Shown piece by piece: positions 12,703 through 25,074 of a stretch of DNA of 64,000 nt. The translations under genes were made by a program, and so were the position numbers. The notes below the pieces were generated by a model that saw nothing but the letters and a program-made list of their open reading frames with translations, had not been told where the DNA came from and made no database searches. Origin of the DNA: Owenia fusiformis (Eukaryota; Annelida; Polychaeta; Sabellida; Oweniidae); NCBI GenBank assembly GCA_903813345.2, contig CAIIXF020000002.1, forward strand, positions 23,576,455-23,640,454. The letters run 5' to 3'. Numbering within the stretch: position 1 is the first letter of the stretch; each line of letters starts with the position of its first letter.

Positions 12703-12784
12703 CTTCGCAGACTGCTAGATTTTAGCGATTATCGAAAAAAGATTTCAATGGAAATGTCAACTAAACTCTCAAACTCCCGCACTC

Positions 12785-12820
12785 TTTATTGCGCCAAATA
12801 AATTTACCGCCAAAATCCTG
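12785..12820 (-). promoter_or_regulatory. Two E2F-like motifs upstream of RRM1
   Basis: Read on the minus strand, TTTTGGCGG (12807-12815) and TTTGGCGC (12791-12798) lie about 90-115 bp upstream of the RRM1 ATG at 12702. The second matches the E2F consensus TTTSSCGC exactly. S-phase control of ribonucleotide reductase genes by E2F is established in animals. That these sites are functional here is inferred from motif and position. Confidence 0.6.
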
Positions 12821-13372
12821 CCATCTAGTGGGAATTTCTAAAACTTTTTTCGGAAGTGGTTTGTACGGAACGAAAACAATATCACAGGATTTACATTCCC
12901 GGGGATACTGGACGTAATTTTGTAGAATCAATGCACAGCAGGGGCGGATCTGGGAACAAACAAGGGGGCTCCTAAAACGCAAAAGTGGGCCCAAATTTTG
13001 AAATTTTGATGCCCATTTTCTTCAACATGTGACCTGAAATTAAAAAATAAGGCCTTAAAAGGCTTTAGATTGACCTTGAATACGTTGATGTAAGTTGTAT
13101 TATTAACTGTATTCTGGAGGACTGGAAGAAAATCCTAGGTATTCCTCATGTTGAACATATATTTAACTTTGAATACCCTTACGATGCTTCCACGCACGAT
13201 CACATGAAATCCAAATGTTCATTGTCTCTACACAAGAGCGCTGAATAAAAGAAAAATAGGACCCACGGTCCTGTGCTCACACAGTTTGGAACCTTCAGAG
13301 GAATGTATATCCTGACTTTCAAACAAATATGTTGATTTGGATTTGTAGTCTCGAACTTTGAGAAACTTAGAT

Positions 13373-16300
13373 ATAGACAGGTTCCAATTCTAATAATTCA
13401 AGTTTCTGAGGCATTTTTTAGAAAAAGCAACAGACCTATTTTTACTCAATCAGTTTTTCATGCTGATAAAGATATTAAAAGATGACAGCTCAACGGGGTG
13501 GTCACGACACTGAATTTTGGCATGTTTACCCCCCTTGGAAAATATTCTAGGGGGTACTATGAAACTAGTTCATAACTCAAAGGATATATGAGCTATTGTT
13601 CTGAGTTGTACACCATACATTGCTAGTACAAATATGAATACTATCCTAAAGTTATAGGTTGATACCCTTATTGGTCTCAGAAAAAATACAATAAACAGGA
13701 AAAAGATACGCAATTTTTGTCTTGCCAATTTTATATTTGTAGCTTCAAGCAAAATATGACAGCTTTAACAGCTCATAGTAGTATTCTTAAAACATTTCCA
13801 GGCTATATGGTGTATTGTAATACATCTATTTTAGTTATGAAGTACTATTTTGTAATTTTAATATGACTTTGTAGTGCCCTACCCCTGGAAAATTGAAGAA
13901 AATGGATGTGGTAGAATTTAATCATTTTGCAGCATTAAGTTAGAAACATGTATTGATAGACACCAAATCAATAAATTCATACCATCATCAAATGTTAGGT
14001 GACATTCTAATTCATTTATTACTAGAATATAGGACTTAAGATATTTTATATGTAAGTTTTCAATTTAGTACATGTATCATAATGAAATCTAGTGTAATCA
14101 CATACTAGAGAGGACATTGACATAAAGTCTAAACATTATAATCATCAATTGATCTCATTTGAGCAACTAGACTATGGTGGTCATCATGCACAAGTAATGT
14201 ACTACAGTGCCCCATGTACTAGGGCACGAGTCATTTGAGCCATATATACCTCCTGGTATATACCTTTACAACCCATTCAGGTCATTTACAATGTGCAAAA
14301 CATGGCAAAAGTTCTGTAAAACTGTTAGTTCTCATCATCTGACCATATAGCAGAGTCCTCATTAAGCCATGATGCATCACAGCCAGATGTTAGAAAAGTA
14401 GCTAAGAATCTTTTTATTAACCAAAGATGACTTTCCCATCGATGTTGCATCACACTGTACTGTCAACTGTATATGTTGCTTTCAATTTTGTTTACTCTAC
14501 ATAGATCTGATTCTGCATTTAAATACCAAGACTTCAGTTTACTTCAACTGTCATGACTAAAGCATTTGATAGTATTTACATAATAATGTTATAAAGGAGT
14601 ATGTAGGTTATCGCAAACAACTTCAGACAATGGTCCTTTTTCCATATAGCTTTGAAATCTCGTTAAGGTATTGTTTTTAATGAGATTTTAGGAGATCTAC
14701 ATTTTTAACCATTAAAAACTAATGTTTTCTTCCATCTGATGGCATATTTGAATTCTGTGAGTAATTCTCTATCAAAACAACTTTGATTTGCACTGTAAGT
14801 TACCATTATTCAAATTCTAATGATTTACTGGTTGTCTAAAAAAGGTTGGGCTAAATCCCCATTGACACAATGCTGAAAAATCTTAAAAAGTTCATTTACT
14901 CTTCCAAGGATCACAATTTTAATGTGAAATCACAATCCACATGTCAATAAGATCATAAAGTTACATTCCAATGATGTTTTAAGTTGATCCATATGGAATT
15001 ACTTCTTAAATCAAGAAATTTAGTGACTCTGGCAATACATGTATTCTAGCCCTACTCAAGCTCTACCAATACCCATGATGCCATCTACTTTTAATTTATA
15101 TGGAAAAAGGTCAATTCTAACTTGAATTATGAATATTTTCTGACCATGAACATAGGTTTATCTTTTAGATCTATTCATTATCTTAAAGAAAAGTAAATAT
15201 AATGATTAATCAGACCTAAGTGATATTAAAGGGAATGGCCCAATCAACATACTTTTAACTAAAAATGATGACCTAGTTTTTACCAAAGATGCAACCTTTA
15301 ATTATATTGTTGAATGCATAATTAGAATATGCTTTGAGACATGTTCTATTTCCTAAGAGGAAAAAAGGACTGCTCCAGGGACTTTAAAGACACTGAATTT
15401 GGATGACCAAAATATACTGAAACCAATGGATAGCTAAATTTTTTCAAAGGGGAAATAACATGGGGAACACTAATCTTAGGGGAATTCAGTTTTCGTTTCA
15501 AGAGCTATTTGATATATTAAAATAAAGAATAGTAATGCATCAAACATTGTTAAAATGATTGCATTTTTGGTGAAAATGAGGTCAACAACTTTGAAAAAAT
15601 ATATTGATGGGTTGATTGCTAGTGAAATATCTCCGAGTCCGATTGACTTTATTATCCCTGTATACCTGTCTTCATGGTCAGGAAATAGTCATAATCAAAG
15701 ATATAACTGTCTGAAATTGTTTGTGATAACTTACCTGAACATTTCCAGGTCAAATCAGGAGTGACACAATTTATTTCCACCAAATTTTTGACATGTCTTC
15801 AAATATACGATAGTATTTTCTTCATAAGATAGAGTGTCACTTGTGAAATTTATTGATTGACCTGAGATCGTATCATATCTTTATGACATAGAAGCGAAAT
15901 AGCCATATTGAACTTTAATGAATGTTGTTTGCCACTTTTCGACAATTTCGGCAAAAGGGGTTTGGGGGAGAGGTACAATTAAGTTAAAAAATTCACCTGA
16001 TTCAGACTATCCTTAAATGAGCACTGATTCACCTGAGAGCATAACTTTTTCAAAACATGTTAGTGTTATTTTTGGACCACTCACATTAATGTTTCATCTA
16101 ATTTTCCCTCAGAGTTTCCTCATCATTGTCTTAGGCCATATTTATTGAGATATATGAATGTTCATTATTAAAATCTTGCCTTCCTTTGCAGTTGGAGAAG
16201 ACTCGGCATTAGGTGTTATAAGTCCCAGACCACGATAAATAAAAAATAACAACACAATGACATAGAACTGATAAACGTTTTCTCTTGTGCGTGTCAGCCA

Positions 16301-17457
16301 TGGTCTACTAAATTAATTGCTATTCAGTGGGAAGAAACTCATTTTTCAGTTTCCATTTTAATTTCCTGACAAATAGAGCGATCATCCCAGCATTTTTTCT
16401 ATCTATGTGCCTTAGCAATTTCTGTTTTAGAGAACAATAAAACAATAGAAAGGATTACTTTACCATAATTCTAATCATCCCACATTGTAGACATATTTAG
16501 AATAAAAATATGAAGAGAATGACAAAACCTCTTAAAACACATTTCTTAGGAAACAAATAGTGTGGTATTCTTGTTACTATGGCAACAGAGTTTTTTCTTT
16601 TTGTCATTTTTGTCATGCAGATTACGTATCATACCAGGACCAAATCCTGAAAATTTGAATTCAGTATCTTCATTAGTATCTTAGATATATAGGTTTCTTA
16701 TAGTATCCCCTGCAGATTTCATCGGAGTATAGGAAAATGCTCTGAAGAGGGATGCCCAAGGATGCCACTTAACAGTTTTGGTATTTTTTGAGGTCCCAAC
16801 CCTCTATTCATGGGAATAGTTAACCATTGTAAAGCTACTCATGGTTAACTGACAGAATTGATTGTATCTTCAACTAAGAAGTCAATAAAATGTTAAAACC
16901 AGAAGAAAACCACACCAACTTTCTTCTATTTACCAGGGGTAGGGCATTATAAAGTCATATTAAAATTACAAAATAGTACTTCATCACTATAATAGATGTA
17001 TTACAATATCAAACATAGCTTGGGAATGTTGTTAGAATACTACTTTGAGCTGTTAAAGTTATCATATTTTGCTCGAAGCTACAAATATAAAATAAGAAAG
17101 AAAAAATGACAAAAATTGCATATTTTTTTCTAATTAATTGTATTTTTCAGAAACCAACAAAGATATCAACCTATAACTTTAGGATAGTATTCATCTCTGT
17201 ACTAACAATGTATGCTGTAGAACTCAGAACAATAGTTCATATATCCTTTGAGTTATGAACTAATATTATAGTACCCCCTAAGATAATTTCCTAGGGGGGT
17301 AAAAACGCTAAAATGCAGTGTCGTGACCACCCCGTTGAGCTGTCATCTTTTAATATCTTTATCAGCATGAAAAACTGATCCAGAAAAAATAGGTCTGTTG
17401 CTTTTTCTAAAAAATGCCTCAAAAAGTCTTTCCCTTGAGATATTCTGAAATTGGAAC
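13373..17457. repeat. Long inverted repeat with about 525-bp arms, possible foldback transposon
   Basis: The left arm 13373-13895 matches the reverse complement of about 16932-17457, for example AGATGACAGCTCAACGGGGT in the left arm. The spacer of about 3 kb shows no coding sequence. The element may extend to about 17820, where a (GGAC)n stretch and the hairpin GGCTCACTGTGTGAGCC lie. A GCTCACACAG motif at about 13280 could be the other end. Confidence 0.8.
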
Positions 17458-17739
17458 CTGTCTAATAGCACAGTTGAGATATTTGACGTCAAAAAACAGT
17501 AAAAATAAGTTATTTTTCAACTTGCTTCAATTTGAAAATCATCTACTAAAAGTTATTTGAAAGTTCTACTTCAACAAAGTGTCTAGTATTTACAGAAAAT
17601 TTGACTTTTTGACGTCAAAATCCGCAATTTCTCGGAAACCGGGCGAACTTGGAAAATGGCGATGATAGGTCAAATAGGCATTATGGATATGCATAAAATG
17701 AATGTGGATATGACTCAATCCGAATAGCAGTTTTAATTT

Positions 17740-17822
17740 GTGCGGCCAATGCTGACGGACGGACGGACCAACGGACGGACGGACGCCTGGTCGATCCCAT
17801 AGGCTCACTGTGTGAGCCAAAA
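17740..17822. repeat. (GGAC)n simple repeat and terminal hairpin
   Basis: ACGGACGGACGG repeats are followed by GATCCCATAGGCTCAC and a 7-bp stem hairpin (GGCTCAC/GTGAGCC). It looks like one end of a repeat family; the boundary is not proven. Confidence 0.6.
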
Positions 17823-18242
17823 ACTATTGAATTAAATGAATAAAAGAAAAAGTCAAATAATAATTGTATATTTTATATAAATCAATCACTTTTGAAACAA
17901 TGGCACTTGGTTGATCTACTGCAGCGTTTTTCATTTTCATTTATTCGATTTTTTAATGGGTTTGACACAACAACAACTAGATAAGATACCTAACTTGTTT
18001 TTGGCCATATAATTGTTTCAACTGGAAACCTTATTTTTAAATACTTTTGAATTTGGAGGTCATCTTAGGAATTCCCTCTTGAACCATGGACTTCTAATCA
18101 TTTGAAGTCAATGCTTGAACATAGATTGCATTTTGAATATATTACCAGGAATATTACTGTAACAGCTTCTTCACTGGAATCAGTACACACTAGTACACAA
18201 TCAATACACCTCTTGTTTAGTTTTGTACGCATTTGCACCCGA

Positions 18243-18248
18243 TTTATT
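18243..18248 (-). terminator. Poly(A) signal AATAAA for the glycosyltransferase-like gene
   Basis: AATAAA on the minus strand lies about 105 nt downstream of the stop at 18352-18354. Confidence 0.5.
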
Positions 18249-18351
18249 GCATATTTTTTAATAAAATTAGTCTTGTTATGTTGTCAGAATTTGTCAGAAT
18301 TGAATCCAAAATATATATTTGTGGGAGTGAATTTTGAAATCCATTCGGTAA

Positions 18352-19440
18352 TTAACCCTGAAAAATGTTCTCATCCAAAAGATTTTCGACCGGGATTTTT
18401 AATTTTCCAATGCATTCGTTTTTGAATGTTGGATTTTTAACAATTATAACTTTACCTCCCCCATCATACATAGTTTTCCACTTACAACAATATATAGAGG
18501 TACCACCATATGATATTATTGATTCATTATATAATTCCATATTATTGGACGCAGACTTATTGTAATCATTGTCAATGAATTTCGGGGCTCCTGCTTGGTG
18601 AACTGCAAGGTTAGTGGCAGTAATGTCGAATGTTGCAATGTCCGCTTTGTTACTAAACATCAGTAGCCAGTTGTCAAAAGCAGGAACGCTGACAACAAAA
18701 TCGGGCATGGCATCCCAGGGGAAGCTGGTTTTACTTGTGATGAAGTAATCCTGTGCATTCGATAGACCGAGTTTGGTACCTTGGCCGCGTCGGGTGATTT
18801 CCTCATCCAATCCGGATATGATTTCGATAGTATCACCACTTGTTGAATAGAACTTTGCCTCGCGCCTTCCCCCAAATACTATAAACCTCCTGATGTTGTG
18901 AGCTTTCGTGAATCTCTTAATTTCCTTTAGAGAAGTGATGAGTTTTTTAATATGAAATAATATATCGCCGTTGGAGTACATGTAGAGGTCTGTGTTGAAT
19001 CTTCTTTGGGACTCGATGAACATTTGTCTCAGGACGGGTCTACCAGCTGCAGTCATATGAGGTTCCAGCTTGACAACGTTCCAGTCCGATTTATTCCCAT
19101 TTGAAACTGTAAACCAACATTTTCCATTTCTTCGTAAATAGAAGCCATCACTTGCATAGATAACTCGTTCGGTCAAATATTTTGGAAACCTCTCATAGTT
19201 ACAAAGTGTGTTATTCTGAATCCGGTAACGTTGGTGTTCCCTTTCGGAAAATGTTGTGAAAATCGTTAAAAACTTTGGATTTAAATCATTACATTTACAT
19301 TCAATCTGTATATGTTCAGAACTTTCCAATTTGTGACCAACTTTAATCAGCGGCATGTAAAACGTTAAAAACATCCAAATAAAAATAATTTGAAATAATA
19401 TAAACATAAGTACGACTGTTATCCTAAACTTGGAAAGCAT
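18352..19440 (-). CDS. Putative type II membrane glycosyltransferase-like protein, single exon
   Basis: 362 residues, intronless. There is a short basic N-terminus (MLSKFR), one membrane segment at about residues 7-30, then a long lumenal part with sequons at N76, N116, N294 and N305. YSNGDILF (155-162) resembles the N-x-D metal/nucleotide-sugar motif of GT-A fold enzymes. PAFDNWLL (253-260) resembles the conserved DNWLL element of an uncharacterised nucleotide-diphospho-sugar transferase-like family. A Golgi membrane enzyme is therefore inferred; donor and acceptor are unknown. The start is the first Met, directly before the hydrophobic segment. A minus-strand AATAAA lies about 105 nt past the stop. 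No neighbour shares an obvious pathway. The lack of introns among intron-rich genes suggests an old retrocopy or a lineage-specific intronless family. Confidence 0.75.
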   Translation of the reverse strand: MLSKFRITVVLMFILFQIIFIWMFLTFYMPLIKVGHKLESSEHIQIECKCNDLNPKFLTIFTTFSEREHQRYRIQNNTLCNYERFPKYLTERVIYASDGFYLRRNGKCWFTVSNGNKSDWNVVKLEPHMTAAGRPVLRQMFIESQRRFNTDLYMYSNGDILFHIKKLITSLKEIKRFTKAHNIRRFIVFGGRREAKFYSTSGDTIEIISGLDEEITRRGQGTKLGLSNAQDYFITSKTSFPWDAMPDFVVSVPAFDNWLLMFSNKADIATFDITATNLAVHQAGAPKFIDNDYNKSASNNMELYNESIISYGGTSIYCCKWKTMYDGGGKVIIVKNPTFKNECIGKLKIPVENLLDENIFQG

Positions 19441-20047
19441 TGCATTCGCATCTCCGCAGCAGTTATCCTCGAAATTCTAAGGATTGATTTTTTCAGTATT
19501 CTTTTGATCTGTCCTTTCATTTTTTTACTCAACTATAACTTGGTTTTAAAATATGTTTACTATTCGTGTGTATTGTGAAAAGTATAGCTTTGCAAATAGT
19601 AACATAGTATTTAACAACCCCAAATGACAAGCAATTGTTTGTTTGTGGATTCAATCGACAATGATTCATGAAAAGTATTTTAAAATAAACCAATCGACAA
19701 CCAAAGAAAGTCAGTGTAGATCAAAATATCGTGAACGCTTTTCGACAAAATAAAAAGAAAGAAATGTCAGTATTAATCGATTGACTTGCCAATGGTTTGT
19801 GGGGGTGCAACCCATCCCCAGTGTGGGGGGATCGGGAGGGGCTCACTTCGCTAGCAGTGATGCAATTACAACTGCTGGCTCCGCCCAATGACTTGTGTAC
19901 AAAAAGTTTGAACTGTGTAACTGTTCCTGCTTCTCTATGATGGATGCAGTGAAAACCACAAGGAAAGGTTTATTTATAGATGTCGATATTGTGTCACTAA
20001 AGATTTTCTTGAAGGATTGTTGCTTCAGGGAAGGGGATCTTATGGTT

Positions 20048-20414
20048 CACTGGCGGATCCCGGGAGCACGCCCCCCTCCCCCGGTGGTTCACTCTAAATA
20101 ATTTGGGTAGGTCCCCGACCCCTCCCTTTTTGGGCCCAGAAAAAATGTTGTGCCCAAAAATTGTGCAGGGCCTTAAAATGGGCCTCTTTAAGGCCAAATT
20201 ATCAAAAATGGGCCTTAATTTTCAAAATTTGGGTCCAATTATTTTTGGTTTTAGGGGCCCAATATTTTATAGGGGCGGAAAATAGTTGTGACCATGGGCT
20301 CTATCAGATGGTAGAGCCCATGTTGTGACTCAAAATTTGCCCACTCCCACGGTGACACCTTGTTAGCTTCTGAATCCGCCAGTGTGGCTCCCCTGTGCTC
20401 CATATCCGCCACTG
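20048..20414. mobile_element. Small nonautonomous element with CAGTGGCGGAT ends
   Basis: The left end CACTGGCGGATCCCGGGAGC and the right end, reverse complement CAGTGGCGGATATGGAGCAC, are inverted repeats of a common hAT-like type. I see no clear target duplication. A similar start (GCAGGGGCGGATCTGGG) at about 12939 has no visible partner. Confidence 0.55.
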
Positions 20415-20924
20415 ACCCCCTGCCCAGCCCCTGATTACCAAATCCTGTTGGTTCTCATTTTTCAGTTCTAATGTAATATAATGGGGGTGCCCCCTATAAT
20501 GTAATGTCATATTGGGAATGTCGCGTCCTCGAATAGATGGCAGGATCACTTTGGCGGGAACGTTGTAAAAGTATTTGGGGCTGGTCATGAATATTTAGAA
20601 CACATTCTAGATTCTAAAATGTGATTATTTCAATGTTTTTGATCATCTTGCCATTATTTTGAGAACATTTGGCCGAGGTATTTAATTTTAACATATTTCG
20701 TATTGTCTAATTGCTTTCAGTCATAAAGATAATTGAATTATTATGAAAATATTTGGAATGTGTCAGAAGAAATTTGTCTGGGAAAAATAAAATTTTCGTT
20801 GTATGTAAGGTTGCATTCAGGAGAGGGGCCCAGAGACGTCAAAGTATACATTGAACAGGTAATTTAGTTGTAAGTAATTAAATTGAAATTAATTTCATTG
20901 ACATAGGATTTTGGAATCAGGTAG

Positions 20925-21495
20925 AACTCATAAACCTTATCCCGTTCCCGGACTATGGTCCTGTGAACATCTCAATCTTTTGCCTGTGCGATTACAACAT
21001 GGGAGAATTTTTTACTCATCTTACACTTCAGATACCTACTTCAATAGATTCCTTGGTAATTTAGCATTCTTTTCGTGTAGTTGAATTCACAATTGTCTGG
21101 GTTTATCGGCAGAACGAAGACATTTTCGTTTTTGATCGCAATATTTGCGTGTAACATTTAACTTATTTCAACCGTCAAATTCCTCCATATTGGTACTTCC
21201 GGGCTACATCCGGGACAGCCAAACGGGGGATTCCCCTTTTAAATCCAACCGCCATTTTGAAAAGTGATGGAATCTCTCTCGATGAAAAAGAGAAAATGTT
21301 CCCGTTCTGCCGATATACCCAGACAATCGGCGGTTCCAATATATTAGAAGTTACATCTTGAGTTCTATAATGCATTGAGGTAGGTATCTTAAGTGTAAGG
21401 GGCGTAGATAATTCTCCCAAGTTGTAATCGTACAGGCAAATGAATGCGCTCAGTGCAGGACTATAGTCCGGGAACGGGATAACATAAACCGGTCT
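20925..21495. repeat. Imperfect inverted repeat, arms about 220 bp
   Basis: The left arm (about 20925-21148) and the right arm (about 21275-21495) are reverse complements with many mismatches. Shared cores are CCGTTCCCGGACTATGGTCC and GTCTGGGTTTATCGGCAGAA. The 118-codon minus-strand ORF at 21175-21531 lies mostly in the right arm, and I do not accept it as a gene. Confidence 0.7.
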
Positions 21496-21516
21496 TCCTT
21501 GCAACTGGAAAAAGTT

Positions 21517-22342
21517 TACTACTTTTTTCAAGGCCTGACTTCGTCGCTAACATGCTAAATATAAGAGTTAGCTGACGTTTGGGAGTCTGACTTACCTTCT
21601 AAAGGTTAGAACCCGAATCTTAATGAAACCATATCAGTTCCGTCAACCATGGAGCATTTGCCACAACATCCAAGAGGTAAATCATGGATCGAGAAAATGA
21701 ATGATTTCCTTGTAAGTTCCGGAAGTTTCAATACGAAAAATTACCGAACATATGTGAAAACCGAATATTTGTTCGTTGTTTTCACGATTTACAGGTTCGT
21801 TTGTTCTTCAATGTTTTGGTCTAAATTATAAAGCATCACCAACAGGTCTTACTCTATTAAGCGACTAATACAGCAGACGGCTCATATTTCTACGTAGCAT
21901 TTCATTCAGACCAATAGTGGGAGTGTAGATCACGCAATTTCGTTCGTTGCGTACTTCACTTGAAATGGGTAATTTTAAATATTGACTACTTCACTTAGCT
22001 TGGCGGATGTAGAACATTGCTTAATATTCTTTTAATTTTCACACCAGACATGCTTGGTTGACACGTCAACAAAGTAAAGTTCAAGGGTCAATGCGTTATT
22101 TTGTGATAACTACAACGCCTTCCCGGAAGTCAACATTGATGAAAAATGAAAAAGTCGGAAAAGCATTTACGCTAATTTCTATCAAATGCTATGTTTATGC
22201 ATCATCATCGACGCAACAAAGGTGATATGGTTTCATTAAGATTCGGGTTCTAACCTTTAGAAGGTAAGTCAGACTCCCAAACGTCAGCTAACTCTTATAT
22301 TTAGCATGTTAGCGACGCAGTCAGGCCTTGAAAAAAGTAGTA
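21517..22342. repeat. Inverted repeat with 120-bp near-perfect arms
   Basis: Arms 21517-21636 and 22223-22342 share ACTTTTTTCAAGGCCTGACT and AGTTAGCTGACGTTTGGGAG, inverted. The 586-bp spacer has no supported gene. Confidence 0.85.
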
Positions 22343-23185
22343 CTTCAGTGCGAAAGCTATGTAGATTTTGATACAATAGCTTTCCCACGGCGCACTTGGA
22401 CAGCTTAGTAATAGCGACCTTTAAAATATGAATAAAGATTTCAGCGCCTTACTTTTGGTCTCTAACTGTGTCTTACATCAGTATCATCAATCAGTGCAAG
22501 TATTGGAGCGCTGAAATACTTCTTTTTCGATCAACACTTGTAAATTGTTCATCGAGTGAATGTTTTTGCGACCCATTTCCAATATGGCGGTTTGCTAGGA
22601 GCGAGATACGCAATTGAGAATGATTAGGTTCGTAGTAGGCAGCTGATCGACTTAATTTGTGTTAAAAGGTCACTATTATTCAGCTGTCCATTTCCCCGTT
22701 TGAGAGCCATAAGTTTCAAAATCTAACATGGCTCTCGAAGTGAGTAAAAAAAAGTCTGATGGGGGATTCGTTCCGGAGGGATTCTTTCGAAGCTACTGAA
22801 CCCAGGGGTTCACTCTAAATAATTTGGGTAAGTATGCAGAATGGGCAATTTTGGCTTTGGTTATAAAACATGAAACTGGTAAATTTGAGAGGAAAATATG
22901 AAAAAATTGTCTCAGAAAGTATCTTTTTATGTCAAAATGGTATAAATTGATTAAACCAGTTGCTTAGGCCAGGGATAAATCACTGGAAAAGTATAATTTT
23001 CAGGCAGTCTAATGATATTTAGTCCCAGCAAATTCCAGAGGAATTTGACATGGAGAAATCTATGAAGCTGAGAGGGATAAAATTGACTTTTATAAGTCTG
23101 AGAGGAATTAAACACCTGATAAGCTGAAGCCAGTTCACTCCCCATGAGATGTACTTTTGGAATTTATATATGATGGAGGTTATTA

Positions 23186-24347
23186 TCCCAACGAACTAAG
23201 TTCGGTAGGGATGTAGTGAAGCCGTCCGTCAGTTCATCCATCCGTCCGGAAGATAACTCAAATACTAGTGGATGGATTTGCTTCAAAATTGGTGGAAAGA
23301 TGTACATAAGTGAATAGTTTTACGCAAAAATGGCAAGATGGCTGCCGCTTTAGAAATGGCGGGAATATTTGGTGAAAATCTAAGTTTTTTCATTTTAAAC
23401 CAAAGAAATGAATATTATTGTTTGAAATCTTGTTAGTATATTCACAACATCTGTTTTTGTAACATATATTCCGAGTTTTTCAGCCTGACCCCCAGGGGTT
23501 GGGAAAACAGGAGTTTGCATTAAGTCTGAGATCTTTCTTAAGTATAGCTTTCTTTATACGCAAATTGAAGCCTATTAAGAGTAGATTGCAAATGTTGTAT
23601 AGTTTTTCTAATTTTGGACTTCTAAAATTCAATATGACCGCCTTATGTTAGAATTTCGCAATAATTTTCTGATCTTTTTAAAGTATGGCTCAAATTGAAG
23701 GAAATTTAGGGTAGATCACAAATGTGGTATTATTTTTCTGATTTTTGCCTCAGAAAATTCTAAATGGCTGCCAACAGGAATTTGCGTCAATATTGAGATC
23801 TTTCTTAAGTATAGCTTTAATATATACTCAAATGAATGGTATGCAAATATATTATCATTTTTCTGATTTGAGCTTCGTTAAATTCAAAATGGCCAACTTA
23901 TGTGGGATTTCGCAATAATTTTCCGATCTCTTCAAAGTATGGCTACATTATACTCGAATTGAAGGAAATATGCGGAAGATCACAATTATCATATTGTTTT
24001 TCTGCTTTGGGCCTCAGAAAATTCAAAATGGCTGCCTAACAGGAATTTGCTGTTACTTAAAGATTTCTTTAATAAGATTTCTTTAAAGCATGTTGACATG
24101 TTACTTTATTAGATGTAAAATATATTGGCTTTATTATTTGTGGCTTTTAAACTCTTTAATGGTCACCAAAATGCTTAAATTGGTGGAGATTCTGACATAT
24201 CTCTAATGTATGTAATCGGTAATATCTACCGATTATATTTCAATGGAAGAGTAGAAATTGGTAAATATTGCATTGTGACAAATACAGATTCATATATGTT
24301 AAAGTGTTCATTGGGATACGCTACTCCCTGGAGTTGGCATTTTCTAG
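23186..24347 (+). mobile_element. Helitron-like nonautonomous element, divergent copy
   Basis: It begins TCCCAACGAACTAAGTTCGG after an A and ends CTAG before a T. The stem-loop ACTCC/GGAGT lies about 10 nt before the CTAG. The interior has degraded repeats of about 180-200 bp built on TTTCTGATTTTGGCCTCAGA-like and AAAATGGCTGCC segments. It belongs with the elements at 28070, 55432 and 60877. Confidence 0.65.
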
Positions 24348-24642
24348 TTAAAAGATGAGTATGAAGTGACATATTTCTTGTCACACTGGAGGCTTATGAA
24401 TGCTTCATTTGACATACCCTATATTACCTTCTTATCAAATCTAAAAACCTTCATAGACTATCTAAATTGCTGCATAGACTGTTTAGCAGTTTATTCCACT
24501 TCTACAGAGTTCTCCACTGAATTATCTTAGAAAAACTCTTCATGATTTTTACGCATGCATGCCATCTCGAAGGGAATTTATGATTAGCCTGTCATGGATG
24601 TTGAACCATGGACTTGAAGTAATGCATGGAAATTGAATATTG

Positions 24643-25072
24643 AACAAATATTCCACTCTATTGAGGTGAATACCTGTACATCTTTCACAAGTGATATTCC
24701 ACGAAGCCCGAAGGGCAAGTGGAATATCACCTTGTGAAAGTGCTACAGGTATTCACCGAAAATAGAGTGAAATATTTGTTTTATTATATCACTGTCTAGC
24801 TAAACATCCCTAATATTATTAAGTCATAGGTTAACATTGAAATACATTGAATCTACTCGGTTCGTTTGCCATTTTGACTAAATACTGAACTAAATTATTT
24901 ACACTGAACGAAAACAAATTCTTTGAAAATTCCCGGGAGCGTGGGATATCGCTAGATATCTCACGGTTGTCTTATCTGATTAGCATTGCCATTGAATATC
25001 GCCAGATATCCCACGACATGTGACCCGGTTTTGACCAATCATACTGTCGCTAGCTAGATAGTGATATAATAA
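24643..25072. repeat. 138-bp near-perfect palindrome plus adjoining inverted repeat
   Basis: 24643-24780 folds around GCCCGAAGGGC (24706-24716) with arms such as GTGATATTCCAC/GTGGAATATCAC and TGAATACCTGTA/TACAGGTATTCA. Immediately after, ATTATATCACTGTCTAGCTA (24783-24802) is inverted at 25051-25072. Together this looks like a foldback MITE. Confidence 0.85.
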
Positions 25073-25074
25073 TT

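Noticed and set aside
17590-17820. 76-codon ORF with start at a hairpin
   Set aside because: Simple GGAC repeat and repeat-family terminus; low-complexity translation.
21175-21531. 118-codon minus-strand ORF
   Set aside because: Lies in one arm of an imperfect inverted repeat; no recognisable domain, and the other arm does not keep the frame open.
20897-22842. Possible first exon MEHLPQHPRG with donor GTAAAT at about 21649
   Set aside because: It lies in the spacer of an inverted repeat; no downstream exon or homology could be found.
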